The notes under the pieces are model-generated. The model was not told the origin of the DNA. It made no database searches and was given only the letters and a program-made list of their open reading frames with translations. Source: Natrinema halophilum (GTDB lineage Archaea; Halobacteriota; Halobacteria; Halobacteriales; Natrialbaceae). From it: a stretch of 64,000 nucleotides of DNA. Positions 18,980 through 27,486 of the stretch are shown here, piece by piece. The DNA lies in NCBI RefSeq assembly GCF_013402815.2, contig NZ_CP084880.1:248001-312000 (forward strand), given 5' to 3'. The stretch's first letter is position 1; each line of letters opens with the position of its first letter. Position numbers and translations under genes: made by a program.

Positions 18980-19200
18980 GCGACTCACAGAAATTTGAGC
19001 ATCTGGCAGCCAAGCACGATCAGATCACGGAAGAGCGGTTCACGGCCGTCCGTCAGTGGGTCGAATACATGAAAGAACACCCACCCGAGGTATGGGGTCC
19101 GAAACAGAATGCAGTGGTCGATTCCCAACTCGAAAGTGCCCAGCAAACTGGACTGTCCGCAGACCACGAGCGTCAAGTTCGGGACATCGCACAGCAATAA
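18967..19200 (+). pseudogene. Detached C-terminal segment of the winged-helix regulator
   Basis: Open stretch without a start codon, in the -1 frame relative to the gene ending at 18979 and overlapping it by 13 bases. It encodes PEPISDSQKFEHLAAKHD, then RFTAVRQWVEYMKEHPPEVW and ends RQVRDIAQQ. The regular helical sequence and immediate continuity indicate that it was the C-terminus of the upstream regulator and was separated by a small indel near 18965-18980. Confidence 0.6.
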
Positions 19201-19217
19201 ACTGACGAGGAGTGTGG

Positions 19218-19489
19218 CTACGGTTCTTCATTTTCCGGCATCGTGACGCGGAGTTCACCATCAACTTCATAGAAGTACCCACGTTCGAGTAATCGAGTGA
19301 GTGCGTGGGTTGCGTCTGCGGGTTCGAGGGCCAGTTCGTCCGAACTGCCGAGGATCTCGAGCGCTTGCTCTCGGTGGTTTGACTTGAGATCACCACTCTT
19401 GTCGGAGTCAGGCTATGAGTACAGAGATTCTCGTACGCATCCAAGATCCATTCTGGAAGCGGTGGCCGTGGATGGGTGATCCTGCTCAT
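19218..19489 (-). pseudogene. Small winged-helix-like protein, frameshifted
   Basis: The minus-strand start reads MSRITHPRPPLPEWILDAYE. After about 25 residues the coding sequence continues in another frame as DKSGDLKSNHREQALEILG, then ATHALTRLLERGYFYEVDGE and ends at TAG (19218-19220). A one-base shift near 19405 joins the two into a protein of about 90 residues with a winged-helix-like C-terminal half. It belongs to the same decayed cluster as its neighbours. Confidence 0.6.
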
Positions 19490-19677
19490 CTCGCCTTCCT
19501 ACTACATTCTCAGTCATCGGTCTGTTTAAGAATACCACCAATAGAGGCCTGTATCCATCCACACTGAATGTCAGACATATAAAATATTAACTCAACAGTC
19601 AGTGAATTTCTGAGAGAAGCGCCACATCATCACGCTATCTACCCGGGCACGCTCGGTCCGACGGAGTCCTGATTCTA

Positions 19678-20106
19678 ATGATCAGTCAAAACCGACTCCG
19701 TGTCCTTGCCCGTGAGCTAGGTGGCCGCCAGGGCTATGCTGAGAAGAACTACGTCAGTTCCTGGATTCTCTGGGGTATCTTCACGAGTGGCTTTGGCGAG
19801 AACCTCATGTTCAAAGGTGGAACGGCGCTGAGCAAACTGTACTTCCTCCAATCGTGGCGATTCTCAGAAGATTTCGATTTCGGCATCGAAGGCCGGTACA
19901 ACGGATCAGAAGACGATCTCCGTGATGTCCTTGACACAGTTACCGAGCGTTCCGGAATAGAGTTCACCATCAGCGAGCACCACGAGTCCCGCCAGCAACA
20001 CTATCCGACACACTACGTCGACATGAGTATCCAGTATCGGGCGGTGCTTGACCATCCGTATACGACCAGTCTCGACGTGATGGTCGACTCTTGGGAGTCT
20101 TGGTAG
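19678..20106 (+). pseudogene. AbiEii/AbiGii-type nucleotidyltransferase toxin, C-terminally truncated
   Basis: The N-terminal 142 residues show the family signature: FKGGTALSKLYFLQSWRFSEDFDF, i.e. the GG.AL.K nucleotidyltransferase loop followed by R.S.D.DF. Full-length members are about 250-300 residues; here the chain ends DSWESW at a junction with sequence belonging to another gene (a luciferase-like fragment read on the other strand). The type IV AbiE systems pair such a toxin with a winged-helix antitoxin; the winged-helix relics upstream could be that partner (inference). Probably inactive. Confidence 0.7.
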
Positions 20107-20186
20107 GTATCGTAGGGAGCGAGATTATCCGCGATGAACACCGAGTCAAACTTGCCCTGTTCCGAGACCCGGGCGATGGTGTTCGG
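20100..20186 (-). pseudogene. Luciferase-like monooxygenase fragment
   Basis: Between the acyl-CoA synthetase stop and the truncated toxin, the minus strand reads ARVSEQGKFDSVFIADNLAP then YDTYQDS. This is the N-terminal signature of flavin-dependent NtaA/DszA-type monooxygenases (AE.G.FD.VF.AD). Only about 28 residues remain. It marks a recombination junction that also truncated the toxin gene. Confidence 0.45.
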
Positions 20187-21857
20187 TCAGGCATCCGATT
20201 CGGCATCCGCTTCCCACTCGTGAAGCACTGAGCGCTTGATAAAGCCCTGAGGGCTCAACGGAAGCTCGTCGACGAATACAATATCGCGGGGGTATTTGTA
20301 TTTGGCGAGTCGCTGTTTCACGTGTTGACGTATCTCGTCTTTCAATTCGGCAGACGGCGTGTATTCGTCCCGGAGGACGATGAAGGCCTTCACGATTTGG
20401 CCGCGTTCATCGTCCGGAATCCCGATAACACCAGCGTCGACCACGGCTTCGTGGGTTCCGACCGAATCTTGGACTTCCTCGGGTGAAATTCGGTACCCGG
20501 AGCTAATAATCACATCGTCCTTCCGCGAGATGAATTTCACTTGACCGTCCTCGTGCATCTCGACAAGGTCTTCAGTCAGCATCCAGTCCTCTACGAACTT
20601 CTCCGCGGTCCGGTCAGGTTTATTCCAATACTCGGTGAAGATGACTGGATCTGCCCTGTCGATGGCAAGTTCCCCGACTTCCCCGTTATCCAGTTCGTCG
20701 TGGGTGTCTGGGTCGAGAACGACCATTTCATGTCCTGGAATCACATATCCCATCAGGCCGTGCCGAAACGGCTGGTGAGTTGTACAGTCTCCGACGATCA
20801 GGTTCCACGCTTCGGACTGGGCGTACGATTCGTGGATCGTGGCGTCGAGAGAATGCTGCACCCACTCAGTGGTTCCGGTGTCGAGTGCTTCGCCGCCACT
20901 CAATATCAGTCGAAGGGAGTCGAGGTCGTAGTCCTCTGGATTAACCATTCCTTGCATCCGTCGGAGACTGGTAGGTGGCAATAGCGTGTGTGTAACGCCG
21001 TGGCTCTCGACGAGCTGAAGCGGCGTTTCGGGTTCGAACCCGGAGCCGCTCTCGTAGAGCAACACCGTCGTACCGAAGTATAACCCGGCGATTAGCTGGG
21101 TCAACCCGCCAGCGAAACTCAGGTCCATCGGTGACCAGATGAGGTCTTCATCCCGGAGGTCGCAGTTGAAGAAGTTCGCCCAGATCCCCGGCAGCTGCCC
21201 GATGACTGATCTGTGTGGATGCACTACCCCTTTTGGGTCACCAGTCGTGCCGCTCGTATACATGATTACCATGTCGTCGGCGGCGGCGGTGTCGACTGGG
21301 TTGCGCCCGCTGGATTCGGCATCGATCACGTCCCAGAAGGCGGCTTCGTCGGTTGTCGGTTCCGCCGCCCCGGTCAGGAGCGTCTGGCTGATATCATCCA
21401 CCTCGCTACGTACTTCTCGAAATGTCTCAAGGTTGGATGAGTCGACGACGCAGACGTCTGCCTCCGTGTCGGCGAGCATGTACTCTAGCGAGTCGGAGCC
21501 GTATAGCGTGCTCATCGGAACTGAGATGGCGCCCAGCCGCCAAGCTGCGAGATTCGCCACGACCGTTTCGACCACTCGCGGGGCGTTGATGGCTATATGG
21601 TCTCCTTTCTCGACTCCAACACTCTCAAAGTAGTTCGCGAGTTTGCCGGTCCATTCAGTGAGTTCCTGGAATGTGACTGTTCCCGCCTCATCGGCGAGTT
21701 CGTTCCGATATACGAACGCTGTTCGGTCACCGGAGTCGGCCCACCGATCACAGAGATACACCGTCGCGTTGAACTTCTCCGGGAGGTTCCACTCCCACTC
21801 GAAAGCCTCGGTGAGCCTGTCGAACTGTTCCCACTCCTCTTCAGTCGGGAGAGGCAT
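20187..21857 (-). CDS. AMP-dependent acyl/aryl-CoA synthetase with altered catalytic Lys motif
   Basis: ANL-superfamily protein of 556 residues, resembling medium-chain or benzoate-type synthetases. The adenylate motif YTSGTTGDPKGVVHPHR is near 205-221, followed by WSPMDLSFAGG, ESYAQSE, LTEDLVEM at the YTGD position and SRKDDVIISSGYRISP at the hinge. In the C-terminal A10 motif, where a GK pair carries the catalytic Lys, this protein reads LSPQGFIKRSVL: Lys is replaced by Phe, with a Lys two residues later. Adenylation may therefore be weak or use the shifted Lys. It is transcribed alone, leftward. Confidence 0.87.
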   Translation of the reverse strand: MPLPTEEEWEQFDRLTEAFEWEWNLPEKFNATVYLCDRWADSGDRTAFVYRNELADEAGTVTFQELTEWTGKLANYFESVGVEKGDHIAINAPRVVETVVANLAAWRLGAISVPMSTLYGSDSLEYMLADTEADVCVVDSSNLETFREVRSEVDDISQTLLTGAAEPTTDEAAFWDVIDAESSGRNPVDTAAADDMVIMYTSGTTGDPKGVVHPHRSVIGQLPGIWANFFNCDLRDEDLIWSPMDLSFAGGLTQLIAGLYFGTTVLLYESGSGFEPETPLQLVESHGVTHTLLPPTSLRRMQGMVNPEDYDLDSLRLILSGGEALDTGTTEWVQHSLDATIHESYAQSEAWNLIVGDCTTHQPFRHGLMGYVIPGHEMVVLDPDTHDELDNGEVGELAIDRADPVIFTEYWNKPDRTAEKFVEDWMLTEDLVEMHEDGQVKFISRKDDVIISSGYRISPEEVQDSVGTHEAVVDAGVIGIPDDERGQIVKAFIVLRDEYTPSAELKDEIRQHVKQRLAKYKYPRDIVFVDELPLSPQGFIKRSVLHEWEADAESDA

Positions 21858-22514
21858 GGTGAATGCAGTAGACTTGCCGTGAAATACTTTTCCCAGTGAC
21901 TGCTCGTCTACTCATAGAAAACTTATCATTCAGAACCAATTATCGATGATTGACGGGTGATCTCGTGCTATACTACCACATTCGTTTGTGTCACACCAGT
22001 TCGACGCGAACGACAACCTGATGAATTCAATGACAAGGATGACGCATGTTCAGATCTACGTAGATTCGACGACGATCCAGCCGGCGGGATATCGAGATCT
22101 GAACTCTGAACGAACAGTCGTGCTTACCGTATATCATTCGAATGGTTGTGACAAAAACGGCGTCTGTCATCGTGTCCTGCGGTGACAACACTTACTGCCT
22201 TGGGAACTGCGGTCCAGATGGAAGAACGAATCATTTCCCAAGCGCACCGAATCCCGACGGTTCCGATCCCGTGGCAGATATCGCGCCGTCTGCACTCGTG
22301 AATGCAATTCCGTCTTTCTGTTCACCACCATTGGCACATCTGAGCAGTGAGAACGTGGTTACTGGAAGTGATAGGCACTTTGCCATCCAAGGGGGTAGTG
22401 TTGCGATGAGGTCGAAGAATGAGGCGGGGAACGATTTGTGAGTGGTATATGCTCGATATCGATCGCCTCGCCGGGGATAACGACTGAATCGGGTTAGACT
22501 TACTGGAGTGAGAA
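21858..22514. other. Spacer upstream of the IS6 relic
   Basis: No gene recognised on either strand. The sequence shortly before 22515 is expected to contain the left end of the IS6-type element, but I could not identify an exact terminal inverted repeat. Confidence 0.4.
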
Positions 22515-23083
22515 GTGACACCCGAGCTGGCGATGAAGCTTGGTATCCATCTCCATCATGCTGGATTATCTCTCTCGGATACCGTCTCTGTTCTTGAGAG
22601 GTTGGGTGGAGATCGGCATCGAACCACCGTTCACAACTGGGTGACGAAGGCCGACCTCCAGCCCACCTCCGGTTTCGACCCGAATCACGTCGCGGAGGAT
22701 GGGACCGTGATTCGAATCAACGACGAGCAGTTTTGGCGGTACGCCGCGGTCGATGCTGAGACCAACCGCCTGCTGTGTGTCAGACTCTATCTGACTAGTG
22801 ATCAGGCAGTGACCCTGATATTCCTCGTCAAACTCCGCGACGAACATCAGGTCGATGATGCGATGTTTCTCGCCGATTCGGCACCATGGTTGCAGGTAGC
22901 CCTCCATCGCCATGGGCTCCGATTCCAGCATAAACTCATGAGAATCGGAATACCGTCGAACGTGTGTATCGAGAAGTAAAACGCCGAACTAAGCAGTTCT
23001 CAAAAACATTCGGCAACGTGCCACCAGAGCCCTCCGAATCGTGATCGCAGGCCCTCGCCCACCGCCAAAATGCGCTTATCTAA
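22515..23083 (+). mobile_element. Degenerate IS6-family transposase
   Basis: Transposase of the haloarchaeal IS6 group. The N-terminal helix-turn-helix (LSLSDTVSVLERLGGDRHR, TVHNWV) and DDE-domain start (HVAEDGTVIRINDEQFWRYA, AAVDAETN, FLADSA) are visible to about 22945. The coding sequence then shifts frame and continues ERVYREVKRRTKQFSKTFGN to a TGA at the place where relatives have Trp, then SQALAHRQNALI and TAA at 23081. With a frameshift and a nonsense codon the element cannot make full transposase. It sits immediately upstream of the carboxyltransferase gene. Confidence 0.85.
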
Positions 23084-23138
23084 ACACGACTCTACGGGGG
23101 CAAAAACGTTAACAACTTCCTTATTGTTCTGCCTACGC

Positions 23139-24743
23139 ATGGCCCAAGACCGGGATACAGATCCGCGTTCACTCTACGAATACGTCCAGTCGATCCGACG
23201 CGAGATCCGTGACGAGGGTCGGCCAGAGGCCGTGAAGAAACAACACCAGCAGGGATCGATGACAGCGCGCGAGCGGATCAAGTACCTCTGCGACGACGAC
23301 TCATTCAAAGAAATCGGACTATTCGCAGCTCCAGCTCCGAACACGCCGGAGACGGTAAACTGGGACAGAGCTGATGCGCCTGCCGATGGAATCGTCACCG
23401 GAATTGGCCAGATAGACGGTAGGTCCGTGGGAATCGTCGCGAGTGACTACACCGTCAAGGGCGGGTCACGGGGCGAGACAGCCCGCCAGAAGGAGAACCG
23501 CATCCTCCAGATCGCCCTGCGTCGGGGGATACCGGTCGTTATGCTTCAGGACGGTAGCGGACAGCGGATCCAGGAAGGACTGGACGCTCGAACCTTCGGT
23601 AAGAGCGGAACCGTCGCCGGCGACAACACGATTACCTTGTTGCGGAAGCTCTCTGGGTGGGTGCCGACTGTATCCGCAGTCATGGGCGACAGCTTTGGTG
23701 GCCCGACGAACTACTCGACGCAGAGCACGTTCGTCCCCGTCATTCACGGACAAGCGCGGATGGGCGTCGCTGGCCCTGCGCTCGTGCAGGAAGCCTTCGG
23801 CGACGATGTCGACGTCGACGATTACGCAAGCGCACAGATTCACGTCACCGAGAGCGGCATCGCAGATATCGGTTGTGACGACGACGAACACTGCCTCGAC
23901 GTCATCCGGACGTTCCTCTCGTATCTCCCGACTAACTCGAACGAGGAGCCACCGCGTAGCGACAGGTACGAACCGCCGACCGATGCAGAAAAGGAACGAC
24001 TTCTGGATATTATGCCCGAGAAAAAAACCAAGGGTTATGACATCCACGAGGTCATCAACGGGATCGTCGACCGCGAGTCAGTGTTTGAGATCAAACCTGC
24101 GTTCGCACGGAATCTCGTCACCGCATTCGCTCGCATCGAGGGGCGATCGGTGGGGATCATGGCCAACAACCCCCGGTTCAAGGCAGGAACCGTCGACGCC
24201 AACGCTGCGGACAAAGCCGCCCAGCATGTGGCGACATGTGACGCCTTCGGCCTCCCATTACTCACCCTTACCGATACGCCAGGTCTCATGCCAGGACCTA
24301 ATACCGAACGCGCCGGGATTGCCAATCACGCTGCCAACATGCTCTTCGAGGTGAACAGAGCCACAGTGCCGAAACTGAACGTCGTGCTCCGTCGTGGCTA
24401 CGGGTTCGGCTACAACCTTATGGCCAGCGGCCGATCTAACAACAGTGAACTCGCAGCTGCGTGGCCGACTGCAGAAATTTGTGCGATGGGTATCGAAGGA
24501 GCCGTCGATATCGCATACCGATCAGAGATCGAGGCGGCCAACGATCCGGACGCGAAACGGGAGACACTCGTAGAAACGTTCCAAGATCGGACTGATGCCG
24601 TCCGTGCGGCCGAAGGGATGGGAATCGACACTGTTATTGATCCTTCCGAAACCCGGGATTGGATCGCCCACACGCTCAAAGCGACATCCGGGCCGACCAA
24701 GGAGGGATGGCCACCGAAGAAGCGATCGATCCGGCCACTGTGA
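23139..24743 (+). CDS. Acyl-CoA carboxylase carboxyltransferase (beta) subunit
   Basis: Carboxyltransferase of 534 residues from ATG at 23139, of the propionyl-, acetyl- or methylcrotonyl-CoA carboxylase type, transferring CO2 from biotin to an acyl-CoA. The N-terminal half has ARERIKYLCDDDSFKEIGLF and the oxyanion-type glycine-rich segments GGSRGETA and DSFGGPTNYS; the C-terminal half has ANNPRFKAGTVD, TLTDTPGLMPG and RRGYGFGYNLMASG. No biotin carboxylase or carrier gene is in the window, so partners must be elsewhere. The promoter lies between the IS6 relic and the ATG, in an AT-rich stretch around 23105-23130. Confidence 0.9.
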   Translation: MAQDRDTDPRSLYEYVQSIRREIRDEGRPEAVKKQHQQGSMTARERIKYLCDDDSFKEIGLFAAPAPNTPETVNWDRADAPADGIVTGIGQIDGRSVGIVASDYTVKGGSRGETARQKENRILQIALRRGIPVVMLQDGSGQRIQEGLDARTFGKSGTVAGDNTITLLRKLSGWVPTVSAVMGDSFGGPTNYSTQSTFVPVIHGQARMGVAGPALVQEAFGDDVDVDDYASAQIHVTESGIADIGCDDDEHCLDVIRTFLSYLPTNSNEEPPRSDRYEPPTDAEKERLLDIMPEKKTKGYDIHEVINGIVDRESVFEIKPAFARNLVTAFARIEGRSVGIMANNPRFKAGTVDANAADKAAQHVATCDAFGLPLLTLTDTPGLMPGPNTERAGIANHAANMLFEVNRATVPKLNVVLRRGYGFGYNLMASGRSNNSELAAAWPTAEICAMGIEGAVDIAYRSEIEAANDPDAKRETLVETFQDRTDAVRAAEGMGIDTVIDPSETRDWIAHTLKATSGPTKEGWPPKKRSIRPL

Positions 24744-25278
24744 GCCGGTGATCGAGTCACGTCCAACAGCGTTCATCTGGAAGGGGAGTCGCTGTCGACG
24801 ACCTGTAGATCGAACCGCTCCTCGAGCGGTTCAGCGAATTCCGACACCACGTCCGTCTGATTGATCCGAAGACAGAAGACGCCGATATCGCCCCTCCGTG
24901 CGAAACGATTTCTGGGGAGGCGTTCAATCTCGTGATGCGATCGGCCGCCGTCGTGTCGTCGCTGAAAGTAGTATTTCGAGGACGGACTGAAAGCAGTTGC
25001 CTCGTGGCGACCGCTCTGGAGCCGACGACTGGCGGGATACAATAGATACGAAACGACCTAGAGCTACCTGGACAACTCCCTCGTGTCGACCGGATCGACG
25101 CCGAAGACCTGTTGTCGTCGAGCGGCCAGTAGTCGTGCCGTCAGATGTCTCTGAGTACTGCTACGTAATCCCCGACCCCATCTGCCCCAGCCGTGTAGAG
25201 GCCAACTATTCTGTTCCACTTTCCGCGACTCGTTCGCTTACGAGAGTGGTATCAACCCGAGATGGGTTTACACGGACG
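24744..25278. other. Spacer with a possible gene remnant
   Basis: On the minus strand a frame ending near 24773 carries GVFCLRINQTDVVSEFAEPL then EERFDLQVVDSD, which has protein-like composition, but the upstream part is unlike a protein and no family is recognised. Nothing else is supported. Confidence 0.3.
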
Positions 25279-25629
25279 TTAAAACCCACCACTGAAGAGT
25301 CCGGACCCGGCTTCGTCAGATCCGTTGTTGTCGGACGGTGAATCCGATTCGTTCGAATCCGATTCGGTTTTAACCGGGTTTACTTCTTCGGATTCGCCCA
25401 TTTCCGCGAGACGCTGTGCGTACTCGCCGGTTTTTTCGATAACGTCGTCCTCTTGTACCGCAAATGCCCATCTGATCGTATCGGGAACTTGAGCGGGGGC
25501 TGAACCGCCGCGTTCTGCGAATGCGGCTACGGCCATTCTGATATCGTCGTCCATTTTTTCGATTTCCTCACACAGGAACTCGGGTACGTTTTCGGGGGGG
25601 TGCATCGTTGTGGGAACACTTGGTTCCAT
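25279..25629 (-). CDS. Hypothetical small acidic protein
   Basis: A 116-residue protein beginning MEPSVPTTMHPPENVPEFLC. The first 85 residues look folded and helical (EIEKMDDDIRMAVAAFAE, DTIRWAFAVQEDDVIEKTG), followed by a Ser/Asp/Glu/Asn-rich disordered tail. No known domain is recognised. A start at the inner Met (MHPPEN) is also possible. It stands alone between gene-poor regions. Confidence 0.6.
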   Translation of the reverse strand: MEPSVPTTMHPPENVPEFLCEEIEKMDDDIRMAVAAFAERGGSAPAQVPDTIRWAFAVQEDDVIEKTGEYAQRLAEMGESEEVNPVKTESDSNESDSPSDNNGSDEAGSGLFSGGF

Positions 25630-25950
25630 ATGATAATATGATTGTCGGCCATCCGCCCGTCTTGGTACCGAGAAGAAGGGATACGGACCTACCTGGAATA
25701 TGACAAATCGTCGTTACGCTTGCACCCGGCTGATCCAGACAGAGTGAAAAACCGACTGCACGTGTTACTGGTGACGCTATGCCCGACGACTGTTATTCGT
25801 CGTTCGAGTACGAAAACGACTGCTCTTAGACGATCGAAACTTGTAGTGTGGCCGACGTTATCAGGATCTTTCTCCAGTAATCCGATGCTCTCGATCGTTT
25901 CGACTCACTGTGTATCGTCCCGTCGGAAGTTATGGTAGCGTGCAGTATCG
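25630..25950. other. Spacer upstream of the hypothetical gene
   Basis: No supported gene. The AT-rich start near 25630-25645 is likely the promoter side of the small acidic protein gene. Confidence 0.35.
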
Positions 25951-26041
25951 ACCACGGTATCAGTCGGCCGTCGACTACGGAATTAGTCGACCGTCAACCA
26001 CGGTATCAGTCAGCCGTCGACTACGGAATTAGTCGGCCACA
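25951..26041. repeat. 46-bp tandem duplication
   Basis: Two consecutive copies of a 46-bp unit starting ACCACGGTATCAGTC, with a few differences. Each unit itself contains the near-repeated half GTCGACTACGGAATTAGTC, so the array reads as four related half-units. No coding role seen. Confidence 0.85.
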
Positions 26042-26263
26042 TCAAACGCGTGGCCCCTTCCAGAATATGCCTGGCAATTCTCATATATGCAGTATCGATC
26101 ACTTTATCATCGAATCGTACACTCTCCGGGATTCTTCGAGCAGCGCCGTCCTCATCAATTCTAATATCTATCGTCGAAACTTCACATCACTCTCGTCGGT
26201 CGCGATACGATCGTCGATCGGATCGGCGTGGCCTGGTTCGACGACCCGATCCCCGATATAACC

Positions 26264-26414
26264 GATGTCGCCGATGTCGCCGATGTCGCCGATGTCGCCG
26301 ATGTCGCCGATGTCGCCGATGTCGTCGATGTCGCCGATGTCGTCGATGTCGCCGATGTCGTCGATGTCGTCGATGTCGTCGATGTCGTCGATGTCGTCGA
26401 TGTCGCCGATGTCA
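26264..26414. repeat. 9-bp minisatellite, about 16 copies
   Basis: Tandem array of GATGTCGCC alternating with the variant GATGTCGTC. Because the unit is a multiple of three, all six frames stay open: one strand reads repeated Asp-Val-Ala/Val, the other Gly-Asp-Ile/Asp-Asp-Ile. A minus-strand frame (26168-26500) and plus-strand frames run through it, but none has recognisable flanks, so I treat it as a repeat rather than a gene. Confidence 0.9.
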
Positions 26415-27077
26415 GTTTCGTCGATGATATTTTTGCACCAGTCCCGCATCGAACGATCCACTTGGTTCCACGAGTTTAACGTTCTCGGTGTTTCGATCAC
26501 TATTCATGCACTCGGTCGCATTTCGTTTCTTCGACGGAACGAATTCGACATTTCTGCACCGCCGAAATGAAATTAAAACCCGTTCAGTGTGATTCCCATC
26601 GCGTCTTCGATGACGCTCAATCAGATAGTAATCGCATTATCTGCCGTTTCATATTCACTCCCGATCGCCTTGGCATTGTGAGTGAATCCGTCCGTGCCAG
26701 CAGCACCGATCGTCTCGATGATATCGGCTTGCTTCTCTCTTTCATGTTCGGCGAACGCGAACCTTCCCGATGAATCCTTCTTTCAGGGTCCGGTGGGACT
26801 CGCTTATCGACGTGCTGTTCGAATTCCGCGATGAAAACCAACACTTTCGATCGGTGGTGGTCTGGGAGTTCTTCATCGGTAAAAGGCCAGACTACGTTTC
26901 AAACTCCTGTAACACTGGGAGACTGGCAACTCGCCTGCTTCGACCTTCGGTTATCACTCGATCGGAAGTCGATAGATTTCCCGGCGAGATACCGGATCGT
27001 TGCGTCGGTATCAGTCGTGTCTCCTGGCATCTCATCCACTCGACCGTTTGTAGGGCTGGTCGAACCCGGTTTCGCTC
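26415..27077. other. Gene-poor stretch, partly decayed
   Basis: A minus-strand open piece at about 26619-26760 reads RFAFAEHEREKQADIIETIG and so on, without a start codon, and is bounded by stops. The sequence at 26899-27077 is the open but unrecognisable tail after the DUF35 relic. Nothing here is a supported gene. Confidence 0.35.
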
Positions 27078-27486
27078 CCCCCTCTCTCGGAACGAAGATG
27101 GGAATCGAGACGTTCTCGTCTTCGGTATCGACGAACTGGACCGCAACGCGCCTTCCCATAGCGACTTCCTCGGAGTTGACATCGATGTTCGTCATCAGTC
27201 GCGTCCCTTCGTCGAGTTCCACGTACGCAAGGATAAGCGGTAAGTCAGCTTCCAGTCAGCCGTTCATCGTTCGTGCCGTCGAATACGAGTATACTTCGCC
27301 CCAGCCCGACGTATCATGTCACTCGACGTCGTCGCTGAAGCAATCGGGGCAGAGCGACCGCGGGTAGTGATACACGAGTCCACAGTCGTTGCATTCCCGA
27401 ACGAGGAAATCACCGTTAGATGCGGCCCGCCAGTAACACTCAGTTTCCAGGTTCGCTTCTGGAGCGGGGCGCGGGCTCCAGGTCAC
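27078..27486 (-). pseudogene. DUF35 OB-fold partner of thiolase, interrupted by two TGA codons
   Basis: The frame begins at a GTG overlapping the stop of the thiolase gene. It encodes a rubredoxin-like zinc motif (RECNDCGLVYHYP, LCPDC) and an OB-fold domain (LAYVELDEGTRLMTNI, then VAVQFVDTE and IPIFVPRE). TGA codons at 27319-27321 and 27256-27258 interrupt it, both where relatives commonly have Trp. Such proteins form complexes with SCP-x-type thiolases and are usually encoded next to them. Both genes of this pair are broken. Confidence 0.8.

Noticed and set aside
21030-21060. GGTTCGAACCC string resembling a tRNA T-arm
   Set aside because: It lies inside the acyl-CoA synthetase coding frame, with no cloverleaf around it. 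No tRNA or rRNA was found in the window.
26168-26500. Asp/Ile/Gly-repeat protein through the minisatellite
   Set aside because: A 9-bp repeat keeps every frame open, and the non-repeat flanks match no family, so coding cannot be claimed.
22515-27486. UGA read as Trp (recoding)
   Set aside because: Intact neighbours such as the carboxyltransferase end at TGA, and the affected genes also carry frameshifts, so nonsense decay is the simpler explanation.
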